64,000 bases of DNA from Paralvinella palmiformis (GCA_025642065.1 JAODUP010001069.1:1-64000); one strand, 5' to 3'. Shown: positions 50,044 to 62,998, numbered from the stretch's first letter. Program-made: numbers and translations. The notes: a model not told the origin generated them from the sequence alone.

Positions 50044-51228
50044 CTGATTCTAAACTTGTTTTCTATAGTATTTAAATTTTTCTCCATAAACATTAACTAT
50101 AGTTATATTATTTATTATTAACATTTAAAGGGACAGTTCACCCTCAGATCATATTTCTTAAATATGTAATGCTTAGAACAGTAACAAAGAATTCCACCAT
50201 AATAATCACGAAATATACCTGATATTACAGATATAGGGAAACAATCCAAATTACTGGAGGGCTGCCTTTATGGCTACACCAGACGCCAGATTCGAAGGCG
50301 GCAATGGGAAAAGTCAAGTGCTCTGATGTCATCTGGGCCAGAAGTATACAGAGTTCACATAGACACCAGTTAGTGTTCCCAGTTCTCCTTGAGCTTTCTT
50401 CAAAGATTCCGCTTTCTTCGAAGCAATCAGACTCATCTTATAATGGTTCTTCTGGCTCAAAGTGATATTCTTGTATATCATTCATGGCATAATTTTAACA
50501 AGATTATTCCGCTTTGTTCTGGAATTAGTCCTGGCTAACACTTGTCTACATGCTTTTGTATGGGCTCTACAGACTTCCAGTCAAACTGCTGGGTTCAAGT
50601 AACGTGAGCATTCAGGAGCTTCCGGTCTCTGTCTAGCTTCAAAATGGTGGCAATTAATCAGCACTTTGAACTGGATTATTTAATATGTGGGTGATAATTT
50701 TCACATCTTTTATGATATTTGTGAACATAGCTGTATTGGTCCTGAAAATTTGAAATGAAGGTGGACTGTTCCTTTAACTAACCAATTGCTAATCCTAATT
50801 CATCAAGTTATTAAGCCACAGAGAAGATAAAGCCCATCAAAGGCTTTGACGTATCCAGTAATTAATGGCTATTTGAATATGACTGGAAATTTTTCTCTTA
50901 ATATCTGCAGTATGGTGGGCCACTTCAGAGACACAAATCGTGTAATCCAATGGATTATAAAAATTTATAAATAGATTTTTTGTGTTCATTTTTTATTTAT
51001 TCCAATGTTTACTATTTTTGTAGATCATAATCCTTGAATGTTTCCACAGTTTCATGTAGTTGTTATATTGTCTTGGACTACAAATATAGTACAAATTAAT
51101 TGTTTTATTTAAATTTAGAAAAATATTTTATCAAGTATTCAGTCCATAACATGAAAGACCATAAGCAGGCCTTTTAGACAAAAATCTAACTCAAACTGTT
51201 GGTGGAGGGGAGAGTTGTGCAAAATGGG

Positions 51229-51260
<32 letters not shown>

Positions 51261-51678
51261 AATATATCATCCTTTCTATTTTCTATAACTGTCTACATTA
51301 GTCCAGTTGGATGGCTAAAACACTGATCATAAGTGTTACTTAATATTCTCTGCTTCTTGGTTTTTTTAATAGCCATTCATTGTTAACACTTACTGGTAAT
51401 TATTTTTTTAACAATCTGTTATTTTATTAACATGTAATAATAATGATAATAATAGTGCAGATTTGATAATAGTTTTTACACACACACACACACATTACTG
51501 ATAATGCCATATCTCCATATCCTGCTGAAAGATCACCTGAATTTACACATAAACAAAATAAGTCTCAAACGAGTTGTCTCCTTTTAGGTCCTACCTATGA
51601 TGTATGCAGTAAAAAATGTTAATACATTTTGTGGATATGTCATTAACTGTCTCATAGTTTACTAATATATATAAAATG

Positions 51679-51724
<46 letters not shown>

Positions 51725-52997
51725 AACACAAAAAGTTGAAATCTACTCACAAAGATGTTTGAATGGGGGTTATATAAAGCAATGTTATAACAACATTCTT
51801 GTGTGAAATTGTAACACATGTATGAATAGCTATAAATCTGTGTTATTGTGGGGCATTTCTTTTAATTAATTGATAGATCCTTGTGCATAACATTCTAAGT
51901 TAAATAGATCAAGTCGTTGTTCATTTATTAATCTTCCTTTCTTTCTTCATATATTAATCTGTCACCTTTATTCTTTCTTCATTCCAGGAATGTTTTGCTG
52001 CTAATTCAATAAATGGAAGAAATTTAATTTTGGTGGATGCCTCCACTTTGCCAGCAATCGGAGTGAAAGACTTCCAGCATATTTTGGTAGGTTGAAAAAT
52101 GTCAAATGTTATGTCTAAAAATTTGATTTTTACAAAGGAAAGCAAAACCGTGGCACCACTAATACAACTATGTAGTTCTCTGACAGCTCTTTATATTGAC
52201 TAAATATAAATATTCTGGCTCATGCCTGTATTTGTAGTATTTGTTTCCCTTGAAGATGATGATGATTGATGTTTTGCAGCCACTTTTGTGCACATGGTAG
52301 ACTAAATGGGCTGAGTGACCTCCAAAAGTAATGAAGCGAAGTCAAAGATGAAACACCTTCAGATATGCCCACACTGAGATTCAAACTCAGGTGGTAGTGA
52401 TTTGTGTTCCAATGCACTATCAGTAGGACCACAGAGGCACCCATATTTTGTTTCCCTTGGCAGATACCCCATAGCCGTATGTCCCAGGTGTGACCAGCGT
52501 GAGGTTAACCAACTGAACTGAACTGAATTTTGCCTAAATTATATGTTTTACAGGTAATAACAGATGAAATTAGAAAACTGTTGGGAATAGAGAAGTTGAG
52601 TTGGAATCGGAGTATATCCCTGGCACCAAGAGAAACATTAGGTTGGTGTAGCTATCTTATATCAAACATATGCTGTAGTCTTTCTTGAGAAACAAAACCA
52701 AAAATATATATAGCTTTAATTAAATGACTTAAGGACAGTATAAACATACTGTAGATAACTACATCAGTTAAACAGCCAAATGAACATAAAATTTTGTGAA
52801 CAATTTTAAGGTTTCATATATATATATATATATATATATCAATATCCACAGGTCTTTATTTGGAGAGGAAAAGTAAAACTGGAAAAGAATCAGATGCCAT
52901 GACATATGCAGAGTTCTTGATCGGTGTAGAAGATATGAAGTGGGAGCCACCTTTGGGTAATCATGGTCTCATATTGCCAAATGGTTCTTCAAATTGA
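48317..52997 (+). CDS. SAM-domain protein, SAMD15-like
   Basis: Exons 48317-48427, 51988-52086, 52554-52641 and 52852-52997, all GT-AG with matching phases, give 147 aa. The SAM domain starts at FWSIDDVANWIEAIGFPHY (18-36) and continues in exon 2 with ECFAANSINGRNLILVD and GVKDFQHIL. Exons 3 and 4 carry TDEIRKLLGIE, then SWNRSISLAPRETLGLYLE and TYAEFLIG. The shape W-S-x-x-D-V-A-x-W-I…Y-K-E-C-F…NGR-x-L…LLGIE…R-S-I…GLYLE matches the C-terminal part of vertebrate SAMD15, whose molecular role is poorly known; SAM domains usually mediate protein-protein contacts. Human SAMD15 has a long N-terminal extension that is absent here, unless upstream exons were missed. Intron 1 (about 3.6 kb) carries two TIR elements. 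A possible AATAAA lies at 53644. Confidence 0.85.
49565..49959. mobile_element. 395-bp TIR element, 'atatactcatgtataagtc' type
   Basis: The first 27 bases and the reverse complement of the last 27 match at 21 positions. Both contain tatatact…ataagtcac. A similar single end occurs at about 55003-55040 (-like phrase 'tactgtatatactcgtgtat'). It is in SAMD15-like intron 1 and is non-coding. Confidence 0.7.
50129..50773. mobile_element. 645-bp TTAA-flanked MITE (piggyBac-like)
   Basis: The left end AGGGACAGTTCACC and the reverse complement of the right end AGGAACAGTCCACC match at 12 of 14 bases. Each end is bordered by TTAA (50125-50128 and 50774-50777), the target duplication typical of piggyBac elements. 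No transposase ORF. Confidence 0.8.
51229..51262. repeat. (CA)n(TA)n compound microsatellite
   Basis: A (CA) run passes directly into a (TA) run, as also at 4369-4416. Confidence 0.85.
52256..52443 (-). mobile_element. SINE family A, full-length but diverged
   Basis: It spans tail to head like the 7631 copy, with many transitions (B box reads gattcaaac). It sits in SAMD15-like intron 2, between exons 2 and 3. Confidence 0.85.
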
Positions 52998-55993
52998 CTG
53001 TCTAAACTCACTCTCATGCATTGTTGAAATTAATGTTGTAACTAGCACTGTGCTTCACATTGTTTTCTATTTTCATTTTATGTGTACCACAATTTGTCAG
53101 GATTATTTATACCAGTGCACTATAGTTTAAGGGCTAAGAATTTTATTTTCATATTGCCAGTTTTATACTTATTTTTACAGCTTTGTCATACCTATTTGGC
53201 ATCATGCATGATTATTAATAGTACTGTGAATAACATTACTTTACCATTATTTGTACTTTAATGATGTATCAGAAACAGGATATTGCTTGTTATGGTAACA
53301 TTCGATGAAAGAGCCTTCAGCTACAGTTTGTTAAAATGTATTTAGTGCGTGGTTATTTAGTTATCAGAATGTAAAGTAAGATGTCATAATTAGTTTCTTA
53401 CTGTGTTCACTTATAATATGTTGCATCATAATGGAATATGTAAAAAGTTGCTATTTATTTTCACTAGACTGATGTAGAATATAAATCTGTTTTATATCCA
53501 TTGAACACTGTTTTAGGCATTCATTGACAAATCTTATTGAAACCAGTATATGTTCTATCAGGTCTGATTTAAGAGTTTCACACTGTGAGATACATATACA
53601 CTCCTATATGTTAAATTTATCATGACTTGGTTTCTAAGCAGTAAATAAATGAGCTTACAAAACCAAAACTCCCAATCTGGATATCAAAATATAAACCAAT
53701 TTGGGCTTCCATCATTTTACTGTACATAAAAACAAAGCAGACTATTTTCTCATTTATAAACCGAGTAACAACATATAATTTAGCCAGATTAATAAAGCAG
53801 TTTACAATCTCGTGAGGAAAATTAACAACAAAATATTTTGTGGGGCATGAAATTTGATCATAATCACAGCAAGAGTGGATAAATATACAAATTGTAAAGA
53901 AAATAATGGTCTTTACCAAGACATATTTCGGAATAAATACTCTACTATTCTTTTGACAGGTGTGTAAAAGATACAAAATTCACATCTCTGGTTAAATTAT
54001 TTCTAACTGAATCTGGCATCATGGCATTATTCCTTGAAAACGCTACCTGCTTCAACTATTAATAACTTGATTAAATGTTCTCTCTCATATATATATGATA
54101 CACTGTACCTATATTCAGAATAGATGTACTTAACAAACTACATTTCAAGTACTCCCATTGACTTACATGGGTTGTGATCAAAAGCCCTCTAGGTAAAAAA
54201 AACCCAGAATAAAACCCCTGGGTCAGAAGCCCTCGTATAATTATATTTGGATAATATGTTATTTTCTTAGAAATATTTGTAATAATGGCATATGAAAAGT
54301 ACACAGATATATGGCACATTCATACAACTCATTATTTTTGTACTGCCAATTTATTCATAGCAATAGAAATAAGCTCAGCATTAAATCTTGATGGTAATTA
54401 TTGAAAGGTATTTTTCAAAAGAAAATATAACACTAAATAAATAAAATATATCAATTTTAAATTTCATATTTTCCATCATGTGATTTACCAAATAAACCTT
54501 TTCCTGATAACAATCAATTTCATATTAAACTGAGCGCGAGGGCTTTTACCTATTTCAAAATAAGAGGTGTGGGCTTTTAAACTGGGGGCTTTTGTCCCAG
54601 AGGACTTTTGACCTACACCCGACTTAAATGGTTTGCATATTTTCTGACTTGTCACAAACACTAGTTAAATGTGAATTTAAATGCATATGCATAGCAAGTT
54701 TAGCATATAGAGTGATGATCTTGGAATTTATATGTAGCTTGGTGAAAGCAATGCAAGCATTGTGTGAAATGTATTTTCCTTAAATAAAAAACTTTCCTAG
54801 TTGAGCTGGTATTTTTATAAGTATCATTCAAAAGTACCTTAAAGTATGCCAACAACAAGTTACTGTTTCGAATAAAGCTAAACTAATTGTAATTCTGTTT
54901 CTTAAAGGTACAGGGATGATGCATATTAAATTGAATATCATAAGCCATATCCATACTGACTAAATTAATTAAATGTATAATAATAATTTAATTAAATACA
55001 TACTGTATATACTCGTGTATAAGTCATACTCATGTAACGACGCACCTGTTTTTATGACCAATAAACCTCCCCCTGGAGTCAGACCCACATATAAGATGCA
55101 CTAAAATCAGCAATATTGAAAACCCAAACATTTATCACTGAACATCTGTTATACCTGTTTGTTTATAATGGTATATGTTGTCATGAATGCTATAGATTAT
55201 GTCACATAAAATACACTGAAGAATCTAAAATAAAATGTTTTCACTGTGTATTTGTTAACCTATAATTAAACATTTTAAAATGTCTTAAAAAAGAATGTAT
55301 GCAATTTTTTAATTACATAGCAAACACATTTCTATATATGACATTATTTACTACCTGATAAACAATGATTAAAATTGCTAACATGACACAAAATGTTAAC
55401 ACAAAGGCAACAATGTCATGTGCATGCATCCCATAAATATAAATCACTATTATCTATCTGTGATGCTTTATAATAAAATGTAGCATGAATCTTAACCCAT
55501 CCTTAATCTTTATGGGAAAAAACAAGTGCAGGCCAGCGAATCCAATACATGTCAGGTGGTTAGGTTAATTTATAATTAGGTTTAACGGAACAAATATCAG
55601 TTCATGTAAAAATAAAATATAGTCCTTCAAGTAATGGTCCATTTTATACAAAAATAAATACCTGAATAACATCTAACTATAAAACATTAAAAAACGTATG
55701 TATTACTATTAGAACAGATGAGCTTATATAAGCTATAAAACTATACAAAACTATATACCTCAAAAGAAATATATGCAGGTATCTTAAGCAATAACTGAGA
55801 ATGTACACACACATAGTAATAAATTATTCACAAAAATAAATATAACATTTGTGTTTAGAAATATAGCATGTAAATGTAACAATAAAACAGAAAACTAAAA
55901 CATAATGTATATATACAAATTTAAATAAACTTTTATCCATAATTAAATCAATACCAATACTATATAGATTCCCATATTAAGCATGACCCAGCA
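52998..55993. other. Interval between convergent SAMD15-like and XKR genes
   Basis: The two genes converge, so both 3' UTRs should lie here. No coding region is recognised; the minus-strand ORF at 53620-53976 (118 codons) has no identifiable motif. It contains one TIR element (54166-54621). Confidence 0.5.
54166..54621. mobile_element. 456-bp TIR element, 'gagggcttttgac' type
   Basis: The left end (gggttgtgatcaaaagccct) and the reverse complement of the right end (gggtgtaggtcaaaagtcct) are about 80% alike over 25 bases. ACTTA flanks both sides (54161-54165 and 54622-54626). Near each end the phrase 'gggctttt' or its complement is repeated (54184, 54229, 54541, 54569, 54587). Non-coding. Confidence 0.75.
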
Positions 55994-58014
55994 TCAGACA
56001 CGGGTACCTTTTAATCCGTCCAAATTCTGTAACTCCTCAGATTGAACATGTGAGACTGCATGAGTAAGATACTGTGTTGGTATCTGACAGAGATAGAGGT
56101 CACTCCATGGCACGCACATCTTTATCTTTACATGTGAAAACTCAGGTGATAGATTGTTTGGATGACAACACTTGTAATAGACCAGCATGAACAGTAAGCC
56201 AATTAAAGGACCCACAAACACACCAACCAGGACAGGAATAACATACCAATCAGCCGATGTGCTAACAACAGCATACCAAGCCATCATTAGTGCCATGTTT
56301 TCCAGATACATAATGGTGTAGAAGAATACATAACGGAGCCGTGTGTGTCCTTCCAGGAGGTTCAGGTAGCAAAAAATATAAACTGTGGCCATTACCACAT
56401 TGAAGAAGAACTCCTTGCATCTTGTATCACAGAATCGTGTCTTCTGGGTGAGAATCCACAGAAACATGACAATCCAGTGACATGCAATTGCAACAAAGGT
56501 CCAATATTTATATATGACTGCAAACATTGCCAGAGTGAGAACCCTTGGGCCAACGGTGAATACTCTCCAGGAGAACTGCAGTGCCATGCCACCATAGGTA
56601 ATGTTGGCTTTGTTGGCTAGGGAATAGCGCAATGCTCTGTGATATGATACTAAACTCCAACACACTGAACTTAAGGATGTTAGGCAGGATAAGATCTGGA
56701 CTATCACTGAAAGAAAATAACACAAATTGATGATAAATAATTATCAGAGCATTGGCGAATATGTTCATATTTATCATGAATATCTAAATTGTGACACAAG
56801 TGCCTATGCTAATGAAATTTCTCTTCTAGCAAGACATACCCATTAACCAGCCATTTTGTAGTCCCAACGTCATCATTATATAGAGTTGTAGTGCAAGTTG
56901 TGGTGTGGCTTCTAAAAAACACTCCAACAGTCGTAGTAAAGCAGAGTCAGTATCCTCAAATGCCAACATGTTGAACCAATGTCGATCCTTCTTACTTCGA
57001 ATGCCATACACCAAACACTCAATATATCTGCAACATGACAGTGAGATAATGCTTTTAAATATCAAGGTTAACAAAAAATGCACGGAATTCCAAAGAATAA
57101 TGGCCAAAATGACAATTTTTAACATAACTGGCAACCTCAAATGAGGGAGACATATATGGTCGGTAATTTATAGCTTCCCCACAGAGACTAATTTTAAATA
57201 AATTTAGAATTTAGATTAGAGGGCATGTTCGGTGCAGAAAACCTTGCCAGTTGCCTGGCTGGATGAAAAACTCCTACTATAGTGCCACGGCCGAGGTGTG
57301 ACCATGCGACCTCCCACACAGAATGACCATAGCCATAGGTAAATAGTCTCACGCTCTACCCATGAGGCCAGAGGCAGTCAAAATAACTCACACACACACA
57401 TCCTAAACATACCTGATAACAAGTCCAACTTGAAGCATGAGACAGATGGTTCTTGACGTCCATTGTACTTTGCTTACACCAGTCAATGCATTTGAACTAG
57501 TTTTACTGTACTTCCTATCCTGAATATACCATACTAGGCTAAAAAGTGTCATTACAATTGCTGGTATCAAGATGAATAACAAAGTCAAAGTGAACCATAT
57601 AACATGACCCTGATGGAAATACATATAAGCCACCCAAATGTCAGTACCAATATCAGCAATATAACTACATAAAGAAAACAGATAAATTATGATGTCACAC
57701 GTAGAAAATGTATCTGTACTGCGAATGTAATCAACACTGTCAACTCCAGAGGATGTTAAGCCTGGTTCAATGCTGGCTTCAAATTCCTCACGTTTACAGC
57801 TGCCAAACTTGACAGTTTGTGGTGTTGCTATACCATCTTCTCTGTTACAGTTATTGTCCATTTGTAAGTTATTACTAACTGGACAAATGTGATCTCTCAG
57901 TTGCAAATCTTTGGACTTTTCCTCATTTTCATCAGACTTTTGACGTGCTTCGTGCTGGAATCTAGACCTATACAAGTCTCGACGTGTGTAAGGTATTTTA
58001 CAACCATGAACCAT
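55994..58014 (-). CDS. XK-related protein (XKR family)
   Basis: Multi-pass membrane protein of the XK/XKR/CED-8 family. Several members are caspase-activated phospholipid scramblases that expose phosphatidylserine in apoptotic cells. Exons on the minus strand: 58014-57413, 57027-56840, 56706-55994, phases joined without a break: 500 aa, near CED-8 and XKR4/6/7 sizes. The N-terminal about 105 residues are polar and acidic. TM1 (about 107-130) carries the family motif ADIGTDIWVAYMYF, followed by TM2 (about 138-165). Exon 2 encodes the hallmark LLECFLEATPQLALQLYI. Exon 3 encodes the remaining helices, including YGGMALQFSWRVF and LLEGHTRLRYVFFY. The short C-terminal tail ends LDGLKGTRV. A DSVD tetrapeptide (92-95) just before TM1 could be a caspase site, as in CED-8, which is cleaved near its N-terminus. 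A likely 5' UTR acceptor (tttttatccag) lies just upstream of the ATG. The exact paralogue is not resolved. Confidence 0.94.
57218..57375 (-). mobile_element. SINE family B, copy 2
   Basis: The reverse complement reads 'catgggtagagcgtgagact', then 'agtaggagtttttcatccag' and 'ccagccaggcaactggcaag', paralleling 32305-32400. It lies in XKR intron 1. Confidence 0.7.
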
Positions 58015-58740
58015 TTTCGTGTCAAAGTTGTTTTTCCTGGATAAAAAGGAAACAGTTGTCAGTTTTCAATTTGTGTGTGTGTGCGTGCGTGCGTGTGCAT
58101 TCATGAATAACAAACCAGATATTAGAACTAGCTAAAAACATTAAGTTTGGTGAGTTAAATGACCAACTTTAAAAACATATCACCCAATTTAGTAACAATT
58201 TTGCCATTTCCTACCTGAAAACATGTATGATTACAACTTCTTTCAGAATTCCAGTAATTTGGAAATATCAATGTTATAACGGTAAATAAAAATATGAATG
58301 ATATACCACCCTGCAAACTTTGTGCAAAAAAAACAACATTACTTAAAACATTTAAAAAGCAGATAAGATCATTCCAAAGAAGCCATGTGTCTTACCTAAA
58401 GTATAACAAGTAAAAATGATGATTACATAACAAAACCACAGAAAGCCAGAGTGCATTTAATTTAGTGCATCAAATTGTCATCTAATCTTAACAACTGAGT
58501 TAAAAAATGAGGACTATATGTGATAATTGTGATCAGTGGCATTACTTATCTAGGAGTCAAAGTTTATGTAGAAATATGTTCGCTGTATTTAACAGTGTAT
58601 TTAATCAGGGTTATCTTACTCAGTGACTGTGTCCTTGTATATAATTATAAATATGTGTCTGTTTCAGATTGTGGCTTTTAGTTGTGCTGTTTATTTCTTT
58701 ATCTATCAGAGAGAGAGAAAAAAAGTATATCTACCAGACA

Positions 58741-59081
58741 TGGAGTCAATTCTATTTTGTCAATTCCAATCAATTCCATATCAAATTTTTCAATTCCAAT
58801 TCAATTCCACTTTTATCAATTCTAAATCCATTTTTACACACTAATTTTTCCCATGAGTGGATACTCTGAATACCTACTTTGAGTATCTACTTGGAATACT
58901 TACTCCAAATAGTTTATATTACAAGTAGGATTATCATGGAAGAAATATTTCTGAATTAAAAAATTAAATGGTAAATTAATTCATGGATTTGTAGCAAACT
59001 TCAATTCCAATTCCAAATTAATCAATTCCAATTCCATTGTTTTTAAATAAGCAATTCCAATTCCAGAATTGAAGTGACCCC
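58741..59081. mobile_element. About 340-bp element built of 'caattccaattcc' phrase
   Basis: The phrase 'caattcca(attcc)' occurs more than eight times, in two clusters near the ends. The left end tggagtcaattct and the reverse complement of the right end tggggtcacttcaattct are alike, which suggests short TIRs. Non-coding; it lies upstream of the XKR start. Confidence 0.6.
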
Positions 59082-59336
59082 ATATCTGATATGTACAGAT
59101 TTTTCAAACTGGATAAATCCAGGACAGTGTGTTAAACCCTGTTTTTCTTCTTCGTATTCAAAACTGACCTGGCAGATATAGTTAACTCTTGTCTGTACCT
59201 GTGTGCTAATTATACTAAGATTTACATATATACAGAACAGAGAAATGGATACCAACAATCTCTAGAATCCCAAGAATACATTCCAGGAATATTTATATTA
59301 ACTACACCCAAATTCCACAGATCATCACAAATGTTA

Positions 59337-59533
59337 ATAATAATAATATAAATATGTGATATTTATATACTGCCCTATTCAGCTAGAATAAGGTGCTTTA
59401 CAATATTATATACAATATTATTATTCCTGACTCAGATCTGTTTCCACCCAGCACATATCTCAGCTCACAAGGAAGCATACAATGCATGCTGCCATTATAG
59501 GCACAAAGCATTACTCAAACACATAGCCATTGC
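59337..59533. repeat. Second copy of the 39.66 kb dispersed repeat
   Basis: Same order of landmarks as 39660-39945 but without the nested SINE. A further partial relative with 'tttatatagcacccctttcag' starts near 61566. Confidence 0.7.
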
Positions 59534-59921
59534 GTCCATGTTAATTGTAATATCCAATTAACAATTCAGTAGCACAATAAATAATTAGTGATACAATAAA
59601 TCAAGCAATGTCCAAATATGTGATATTATATGGCTGACATTATGCTTAAATATAGTCAATAAATAATTTGCATAAAATATTAGTGCTGGAAATATAGTAA
59701 AATTATTAATGTGTCAAACAGTTAGTGATGTGCCTATAATAAATTAATACATTCTCCATCAGTGTGCCAGAATTATTTTAAGAAACTTTTGCTATAATTC
59801 AGCATATATAAAGAAAGTGCAGAAGATAAAGGTCTTGTAGCATGAATCTAGGTCAGAACCAATAGCAATAACAGCTGTGATATGTTTCATCATCACTAGC
59901 AGTTTGTTATCGAATCAAAAA

Positions 59922-59958
<37 letters not shown>

Positions 59959-62091
59959 GAGAGAGATTAATACTTTGTAAATATCTAAAATAAGACAAAT
60001 GCACATTAGACTGATAAAAATTATTTTATATCTGGCATCTTGCACTTTCCATGTTATACAGTTTATACATATACTAAACAAAGCACATGTAAAAACTGTA
60101 TAAGTACCATGTAGATATTAATCAAACACAATACATGTAGCACTGATTAAATGAAATATAGAATAGAACTATGTTAATTATTGCTGGTGTAGTAGACTAC
60201 TAGCAGTTTTATGTTTTCAATCATTAGATAAAACATAAATTGAAACACAAAACTTCAACTGCTGGTGAAAATTATGAATAAATTTAAGTCCTTAATTTGT
60301 TAAATGGTAAAGCATATATATAGATCTACAATAGAATAATAACTTGTGATTAATCCAATCAGGATCAACGCAATACCAATCACCCCAATCATCCAATGGC
60401 AGTGAAAACAATTAATTAATGATGATATGACCATTTAAATTGGTTATTCATAAACTTTTTAATTAAAACAACACTAAATAACTTCTTCTACATAATCCAA
60501 ATATTTGACATTTTCATAATTGTATATTTTAAGGTATTTGAGTTGACTTGCCTGGTTTGCCTTGAAATGATTTGGTGAACCTTTTTTAGTTTTTAACTTT
60601 TGCCAAAAGTTTTACTAATTTAAATAACTTTACAACTCCGGTGGCGGTGCTAATAAATATAGCTTGATAATTGAAATTGATTAAAATTATTCATAAATAT
60701 GAGAATAAGAAAAAGCACTTGTCTAGATGTAGTTAATAAAATTGTGCAGGAAATGCTCAAATTAGATCTAGACCTACTGATCCTGCTTATTCAGTCAGTG
60801 ACTGTCAGTCGCTCATCATGATCATGATCATCGTGATCGTCTGCTCTCACGCTAGTATCAGTATGAGATAACTTCATTTGCGACAAAAGTATTTGACATA
60901 CAGTTAACGATACCAATTTTACAAAATATTAGATAATAATTAAGTCCATTTTATCTGACTACTAAGAATATTACTTCAGAATACTTAGCAAATATTAAAG
61001 GTCTAGCTGTCAACAAAATTATTTGACGGCACAGAAATGTGTTAAAACACGCAACAATAATCAGTTAAAACTCGTTGCATTACTTTTCGATCACTCACCA
61101 GATGTCAGGTCAAAATAATTCCATCTACTATAAGTTAACTGCATATGTCGAGCTATTTAATTAAAATACATAACGATATATAAAACAATAAAATTTTAGA
61201 TTAAATTAAGAAATCCCTTCAGACAAATCAAGAAGTAGGTCGAGATAACAATTAAAAATGAGACATTGTTGGTGATTGATAATAATTAACTGTTTGCGTT
61301 TTCATACCTACCTAGCCTAGGCCAATAGATCTACTATATGTTGAGATTTGAGTTAAGCTATTTCTTAATATTTTAATGTAAGGATACACCTTGAATTATC
61401 ACTTACAACCAAAATATTTCCTGTCATTTAAAAATGTAATCTTTTATTAATATGTATGTGTTTCCCCCGCGCGCCTATGTGCGTTAACTTGATTTTCATA
61501 ATTTGCCACACTGGTATATATAGCAAGCTTTTCTTAATTTATTATTATATTATATTATAATACCATATTTATATAGCACCCCTTTCAGGAATAAATCCTA
61601 TTCAGATGTGCTTCATAACGTTATTTATGCATACATGTCATAATAAAAGCGTAAATTATAGGCAACAAAATAATGAGAAATAGGAATAAAAATTGGAATA
61701 ATATAATATAAGATAAGAATTGATTGAAGATTTTACAACAAAACAAACGATTATAATTATTAATGACCATAATGGACTAGAAAGAAATGTCATTAGTTCT
61801 ATGAGGCAATGCGTTCCATGCACAGACTTGGTGCTGCAATGTGAAAACATATATTCAATTCAATTCAAACAATTTATTTCAGAATATAAAATTCCATATA
61901 CATATGAATTATGATACAGTGAAGTATATAATGCATATAACAAATTATAAAATGAGTATCTTCGTCCATCTAGCACAAGAGCTAGAATGATAATAAAACG
62001 AACTTAGAAACAGTAAATTGTACTAGCAAATTGCTAGTAACACCTAAACGTGTTTTACAACTATAAACGTTTTGGCGAACCAGCAAATATA
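59534..62091. other. Gene-free repeat-poor stretch
   Basis: AT-rich sequence with an (AT)n tract. No gene or element is recognised apart from the short repeat near 61566. Confidence 0.45.
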
Positions 62092-62111
62092 TATATGTGT
62101 GTGTGTGTGTA

Positions 62112-62143
<32 letters not shown>

Positions 62144-62178
62144 TGTGTGTGTGTGTGCGTGCGCGCGCGTGTGTGTCC
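62092..62178. repeat. (GT)n microsatellite
   Basis: About 85 bases of GT/GTAT repeats with a GCGC core. Confidence 0.95.
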
Positions 62179-62279
62179 ATATATGTTACACTTTTTTTAC
62201 TTTTGTTGTTGCAAGTATATGAGTGAATCCTGAGATATGAGACTTCGGTTTGGTCGATGTATTTCAATCACGTCACTTT

Positions 62280-62860
62280 TTGTACAAGTGATTGATCATT
62301 CAGTACTTTGTAAGTATGCACTAGGATTGTGTACTGCACACGATAGATACTTCACTGGTAACCAATGTAGTTGCTTCAGCACTGGTATAATATGGCTTCT
62401 ACGAGATGATTTCGATCAAATGCACTCTGCAGTGTTCTAAAATAGCTTTTTGCTTATTGATCATGGCTTCTGGCACACCATATAAAAACGAATTACAGTA
62501 ATATAAACTGGAGGTTATCAGTCCTCAGTCCATTAATAAGGTATTTGCAGGCATCGTTGATGAGGTAGCATATAATACGGCCAAAATTTCGCAGTTGTGC
62601 ATAACTAAATCTGACTATAGAATTAACTTGTTGTTCCATGTTCATCGTCGAATCAAACAAAACTCCCAGGTTTCTCCCACCTACAGCCAATGAGATATTT
62701 TTTCGCTTGTTTAACATTGTGCTTGGGTGTAAAAACCATGATTTCTGTTTTATCAATGTCGAGTTTCAACATGTTCTGGTGCATCCATGCCTCAGTGCCT
62801 CAGTGTCAGTGCTGAATGCAATCTAGAACAGCATGTTGGATGACGATATCCGGCCGAGAC
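62280..62860 (-). mobile_element. LINE ORF2 C-terminal fragment
   Basis: The minus-strand reading runs from about 62830: WMHQNMLKLDIDKTEIMVFT, then NLGVLFDSTMNMEQQV, YAQLRNFGRI, then YCNSFLYGVPEAMIN (about 62460-62500) and IIPVLKQLHWLPVKY. This is the conserved thumb and C-terminal region of CR1/Jockey-like reverse transcriptases, with stops and frameshifts. It is not contiguous with the other two LINE fragments. Confidence 0.8.
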
Positions 62861-62951
62861 TTGAAAGATATGTACATCTGGGTGTAAAAAATTAAATAAC
62901 ACAATAAATAAGGCATATGTTAAATAATCACATTTATTCACGTTAACTTAA

Positions 62952-62998
<47 letters not shown>

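Noticed and set aside
53620..53976. 118-codon minus-strand ORF between SAMD15-like and XKR
   Set aside because: It is AT-rich with no motif or splice context. It may be 3' UTR of either gene.
56345..57144. Plus-strand ORFs at 56345 and 56905
   Set aside because: They are antisense shadows of XKR exons 3 and 2.
62061..62267. His/Thr-repeat ORF on the minus strand
   Set aside because: It is a translation of the (GT)n microsatellite.
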